From Opitutaceae bacterium (GTDB lineage Bacteria; Verrucomicrobiota; Verrucomicrobiia; Opitutales; Opitutaceae): a stretch of DNA of 10,104 nucleotides. The notes beneath the pieces were generated by a model. It had not been told where the DNA came from and did no database searches. It saw only the letters and a program-made list of their open reading frames with translations. A program made the position numbers and the translations under genes. Numbering within the stretch: the stretch's first letter is position 1; each line of letters starts with the position of its first letter. The DNA is taken from NCBI GenBank assembly GCA_009919985.1, contig RGAX01000095.1:1-10104 (forward strand), written 5' to 3'. Below, piece after piece: positions 7,121-10,104 of the stretch.

Positions 7121-9703
7121 ATGCGCCTCTCACCCCGCTCCTGCGTCGCATTATTATTTCTCGCGCTCGGCACCGCGCTGCCCGCCGCCGAAACCCCAGC
7201 ACTCGGCTGGCCCGAGATTACCCGCGACAACAAGCCGTGGACACGCTGGTGGTGGCCCGGCAGCGCCGTGGACCGGCCCAACCTCACACGCCAACTCGAA
7301 CAGTTCGCCGCCGCCGGCCTCGGTGGCGTCGAAGTCACCCCCATCTATGGCGCTAAGGGTTACGAAGCGCGCTACATTGATTACCTATCGCCACAATGGG
7401 TCACGATGCTCGAACACACGGGTCGTGAAGCCCAGCGCCTCAACCTCGGCCTCGACATGGCGACTGGCACCGGATGGCCCTTCGGCGGCCCATCCGTCAC
7501 CCCCGCCGACGCCAACACCAAAGCCGTCCTCAAAAACGGTAAAATCGTCGGCGAGCCCAATCGGCAAGCCGTGAAGCGCCCTGCCCCTGGCGGCGAGGGT
7601 CTGGTCCTTGACCCGTACTCGCCTGAAGCTGTGACCCGTTATTTATCCAAATTCGATCAATCCTTCACCGCCAACAAACTCCCGCCCGGCCTCGTTCGCG
7701 GCCAGTTCCACGACTCTTTCGAATACTACGGCGCCAACTGGACCGCCCAGCTCCCCGAGTTTTTTCTCCAGATGCACGGCTACGATATTCAAGACTACGC
7801 CCCCGCGCTCCTCGCGCGCTCCTCCTCTGATATCACGAAACTCGATCAAGAAACCCTCGGGCGCATCAAGAGCGACTACCGTGAGGCTCTAGCCCAGCTC
7901 CATCTCAACTACCTGCGCACCTGGGTAAAATGGTCGCACGATCACGGCTACATCGTGCGCAACCAAAGCCACGGAGCCCCCGGTAATCTCCTCGATCTCT
8001 ACGCCAATGCCGACATCGCTGAAACCGAAATTTTCGGTTCTACCCCGTTTCCCATCCCCGGCCTGCGGCGCGAAGCCGCCGACATCGCCCGCAATAACCA
8101 AGACCTCCCCGAATCCCTCGTCGTCCGCCTCGCCTCCTCTGCCTCCCACGTCGCCGGCCACCCGCTCGCCTCCAGCGAATCAGCCACGTGGCTGCGCGAT
8201 CACTGGAAAGAATCCCTCGCCTTCGTGAAGCCCGAGCTGGACCGCATTTTTACCGACGGCATCAACCACATCTTTTACCACGGTGCCGTTTACTCCCCTC
8301 AAGATGCCCCCTGGCCCGGCTGGCTTTTCTACGCCGCCACGCAATTCAATCCCAACAACACGTGGTGGGAGGATTTCAGTGCCCTCAACCGCTACGTCGC
8401 CCGCGTCCAATCCATTCTTCAACGAGGCCAACCCGACAACGATATCCTGCTTTACTGGCCTTTTGACGACCTCCTCGACGACGAAGTCGGCACCGTCAAA
8501 ACGTTCACCGTTCACCACGTCAAATGGCTCCCCGACCAACCCGTCGGCAAAATCGCCCGCGCCCTCATGGCTCAGGGCTATACCTTCGACTACATTTCCG
8601 ACGCACAACTTCTGCAAACTCTCCCCGATGCCGGCGCGCTCCTTACGGCAGGCAACACCCGTTACCGCGTCCTTGTGGTCCCTGCGACTCGCCGCATGCC
8701 CGTCGCCACCGCTCAGAAACTCGCCGCTCTTGCCGCCAACGGTGCAAAAATCATTTTCGAGAAACTTCCCGAAGATGTCCCAGGCTTCGGCCGCCTAGCC
8801 GAGCGTCGAGCCACGTTCCAAACCGCGCTCGCGCAACTTCGTCCCAACATCACCGTCAACGCCGAGGTGCTCGCCGCACTCGCCCCGCACGTGCGCCGCG
8901 AAGCCTTCTCCGAGCTCGGCCTTAATTTCATTCGGCGTTCCTCCGGCCCTGGCGCCCACGACTACTTCATCGCCAACCTCGGTGCCCAAACCTTCGAGGG
9001 TTGGGTAAAATTGGGCGTACCTGTCGCCACCGTCAGCCTCCTCAATCCATTAAACGACCAACAAGGCCGCGCCGCCCTCCGCGGTCAGAGCGTCTATCTC
9101 CAACTCGCTCCAGGAGAATCTCTCGTGCTACGCACTTCGCCCCAAACTGCCCCCGGCGCCGACTGGCCTTACCGCCAACCCGCCAGCACACCCATCACCC
9201 TTAGCGGCACCTGGAAAATCACCTTTTTAAAAGGAGGCCCCGAACTTCCACCCGCCCTCGAGACTGACTCGCTCCAATCGTGGACCTCGCTCGGCGGTAT
9301 CGAAGCCCAACGCTTCGGCGGTACCGCACGTTACCGCCTCGAATTCACCGCTCCCACGACCGCTGCCGATGACTGGCTCCTCGACCTAGGCGATGTCCGT
9401 GAATCCGCCCGCGTCCTCCTGAATGGCCGTCCCGTCACCACCGCTTGGAGCCTGCCATTTCGCGTGCGCGTTGGCGGATTTCTTCAACCCGGCCGCAACG
9501 TACTAGAGCTCGACGTGACCAACCTCGCCGCCAATCGCATCCGCGACATGGACCAGCGCAAGCTACCCTGGAAAATCATGCGTGACTCCAACATCGTAAA
9601 CATCAACTACCAACCCTTCGAGGCCAGCGGTTGGCCGCTCCAGCCTTCCGGCCTAATTGGCCCGGTTACGCTCACTGCGTTGAAAACTTTAACTCCAAAA
9701 TAG
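7121..9703 (+). CDS. Secreted GH106-like glycoside hydrolase (alpha-L-rhamnosidase family)
   Basis: Exported hydrolase of the GH106 type, a family characterised mainly as alpha-L-rhamnosidases. The 860-residue reading starts at ATG 7121, which gives a clean signal peptide (MRLSPRS, hydrophobic core, ALPAA ending near residue 23); a TTG 36 bp upstream would only add a non-signal extension. The N-terminal barrel opens with the family-like block WTRWWWPGSAV (40-50) and GLGGVEVTPIYG (66-77). Acidic candidates for catalysis or metal binding are Glu201 in HDSFEYYG, Glu301/Glu303 in AETEIFG and Glu353 in SSESATW; I cannot assign their roles from sequence alone. A Rossmann-like middle region (about 440-570) precedes a C-terminal galactose-binding-like beta-sandwich (about 690-800) with LGDVRESARVLLNG. 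It is shorter than the roughly 1,000-residue GH106 enzymes studied. It follows the sulfatase by 114 bp and ends at a strong terminator. Confidence 0.87.
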   Translation: MRLSPRSCVALLFLALGTALPAAETPALGWPEITRDNKPWTRWWWPGSAVDRPNLTRQLEQFAAAGLGGVEVTPIYGAKGYEARYIDYLSPQWVTMLEHTGREAQRLNLGLDMATGTGWPFGGPSVTPADANTKAVLKNGKIVGEPNRQAVKRPAPGGEGLVLDPYSPEAVTRYLSKFDQSFTANKLPPGLVRGQFHDSFEYYGANWTAQLPEFFLQMHGYDIQDYAPALLARSSSDITKLDQETLGRIKSDYREALAQLHLNYLRTWVKWSHDHGYIVRNQSHGAPGNLLDLYANADIAETEIFGSTPFPIPGLRREAADIARNNQDLPESLVVRLASSASHVAGHPLASSESATWLRDHWKESLAFVKPELDRIFTDGINHIFYHGAVYSPQDAPWPGWLFYAATQFNPNNTWWEDFSALNRYVARVQSILQRGQPDNDILLYWPFDDLLDDEVGTVKTFTVHHVKWLPDQPVGKIARALMAQGYTFDYISDAQLLQTLPDAGALLTAGNTRYRVLVVPATRRMPVATAQKLAALAANGAKIIFEKLPEDVPGFGRLAERRATFQTALAQLRPNITVNAEVLAALAPHVRREAFSELGLNFIRRSSGPGAHDYFIANLGAQTFEGWVKLGVPVATVSLLNPLNDQQGRAALRGQSVYLQLAPGESLVLRTSPQTAPGADWPYRQPASTPITLSGTWKITFLKGGPELPPALETDSLQSWTSLGGIEAQRFGGTARYRLEFTAPTTAADDWLLDLGDVRESARVLLNGRPVTTAWSLPFRVRVGGFLQPGRNVLELDVTNLAANRIRDMDQRKLPWKIMRDSNIVNINYQPFEASGWPLQPSGLIGPVTLTALKTLTPK

Positions 9704-9727
9704 TTCACGAGTCGCTTGATTTTTTCC

Positions 9728-9761
9728 CGAGCCCGCTAAAATAGCGGGCTCGTTTTGTTTT
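9728..9761 (+). terminator. Rho-independent terminator after the GH106-like gene
   Basis: A perfect 10-bp stem, CGAGCCCGCT (9728-9737) pairing with AGCGGGCTCG (9743-9752), encloses a 5-nt AAAAT loop and is followed by TTTTGTTTT. It begins 24 bp after the TAG stop and should end transcription of the sulfatase/hydrolase region before htpG. Confidence 0.93.
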
Positions 9762-9805
9762 CAACGCTTCCCACCACCACCTTTTAAACTACCATAACCT
9801 TAATT

Positions 9806-10104
9806 ATGTCCACGCCCGCTCCGCAAAAATTCGAGTTCCAAGCCGAGATTAAACAGCTCCTCGATATCGTCATCCATTCGCTCTACACGGAGAAAGAAAT
9901 TTTCGTCCGCGAATTAGTTTCCAACGCCTCCGACGCGCTCGAGAAACTCCGCCACACGCAGATCACGGAAAAAGACATTTTCGACGATAAAGCCGAACTC
10001 GCAATCAACGTCACCACCGACGACAAAGCTAAAACCCTCACGATTGAAGATTTTGGCATCGGCATGACCCGCGCCGAGCTTGTCGAAAACCTCGGCACAA
10101 TCGC
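9806..10104 (+). CDS. htpG: Molecular chaperone HtpG (Hsp90 family), 3' truncated
   Basis: Cytoplasmic ATP-dependent chaperone of the bacterial Hsp90 family; only the first 99 codons, part of the N-terminal GHKL ATPase domain, lie in the window. The start MSTPAPQKFEFQAEIKQLLD leads into IVIHSLYTEKEIFVRELVSN. The nucleotide-binding N-box is ELVSNASDALEKLR (36-49), with the ATPase Glu36 and the Mg-contacting Asn40. The adenine-binding G1 motif reads DFGIGM (82-87), with Phe where Asn or Thr is usual. NLGTIA, the start of the lid region, ends the window. ATG 9806 has no Shine-Dalgarno but sits behind an A/T-rich leader. The terminator before it makes it a separate transcription unit. I saw no CIRCE inverted repeat in the 102-bp gap, so control by HrcA is not supported. 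Confidence 0.96.
   Translation, partial: MSTPAPQKFEFQAEIKQLLDIVIHSLYTEKEIFVRELVSNASDALEKLRHTQITEKDIFDDKAELAINVTTDDKAKTLTIEDFGIGMTRAELVENLGTI

Noticed and set aside
8283..8798. 171-codon open frame in another frame of the GH106-like gene
   Set aside because: The product is Pro/Ser/Thr-rich, a typical frame-shifted reading of GC-rich coding DNA, inside a coherent hydrolase gene.
9222..9238. Perfect-looking Shine-Dalgarno AAAAGGAGG beside a TTTTTAAAA palindrome
   Set aside because: It lies inside the GH106-like coding region with no start codon leading to a credible ORF downstream; it encodes a Phe-Leu-Lys-Gly-Gly stretch.
9704..9805. CIRCE or other heat-shock operator upstream of htpG
   Set aside because: The only inverted repeat present is the terminator hairpin; no TTAGCACTC-type half sites are visible.

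Overview
The window reads as ordinary bacterial chromosome, GC-rich, with every gene on the + strand and strongly C-ending codons. The mix is typical of Opitutaceae-like Verrucomicrobiota: a secreted formylglycine sulfatase, a GH106-type glycoside hydrolase, an HtpG chaperone and mostly Shine-Dalgarno-free starts. This placement is inferred from gene content and style; no rRNA or other marker gene is present to confirm it.

Region 1 (1-5501) is a complete branched-chain amino acid (LIV/HAAT) ABC importer operon, except that its first gene is cut by the window edge. The order is substrate-binding protein (partial), a second paralogous substrate-binding protein, LivH and LivM permeases, then LivG and LivF ATPases. 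Gaps are tiny or negative: TTGA overlap at 957-960, 28 bp, 7 bp, TGATG overlap at 3998-4002, and 2 bp. This implies one mRNA and translational coupling. Two periplasmic binding proteins feeding one membrane complex suggest a widened substrate range, as LivJ/LivK do in E. coli.

Region 2 (5567-9703) holds two exported carbohydrate-active enzymes: a type I sulfatase with a complete CSPTR formylglycine motif, and a GH106-like (alpha-L-rhamnosidase family) hydrolase with a C-terminal galactose-binding-like beta-sandwich. They plausibly act together on a sulfated, rhamnose-containing glycan. No SusC/SusD-like transporter, regulator or sulfatase-maturating enzyme lies in the window.

Region 3 (9704-10104) contains a strong intrinsic terminator after the hydrolase, then the first 99 codons of htpG.

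No mobile element, CRISPR array, tRNA, rRNA or prophage signal was seen, and no gap between genes exceeds 120 bp. I found no convincing undescribed system. The points most worth a second look are the divergent ligand-binding loop in the second binding protein, the sulfatase/GH106 pair, and a TATACCC element at the same distance from both enzyme starts.
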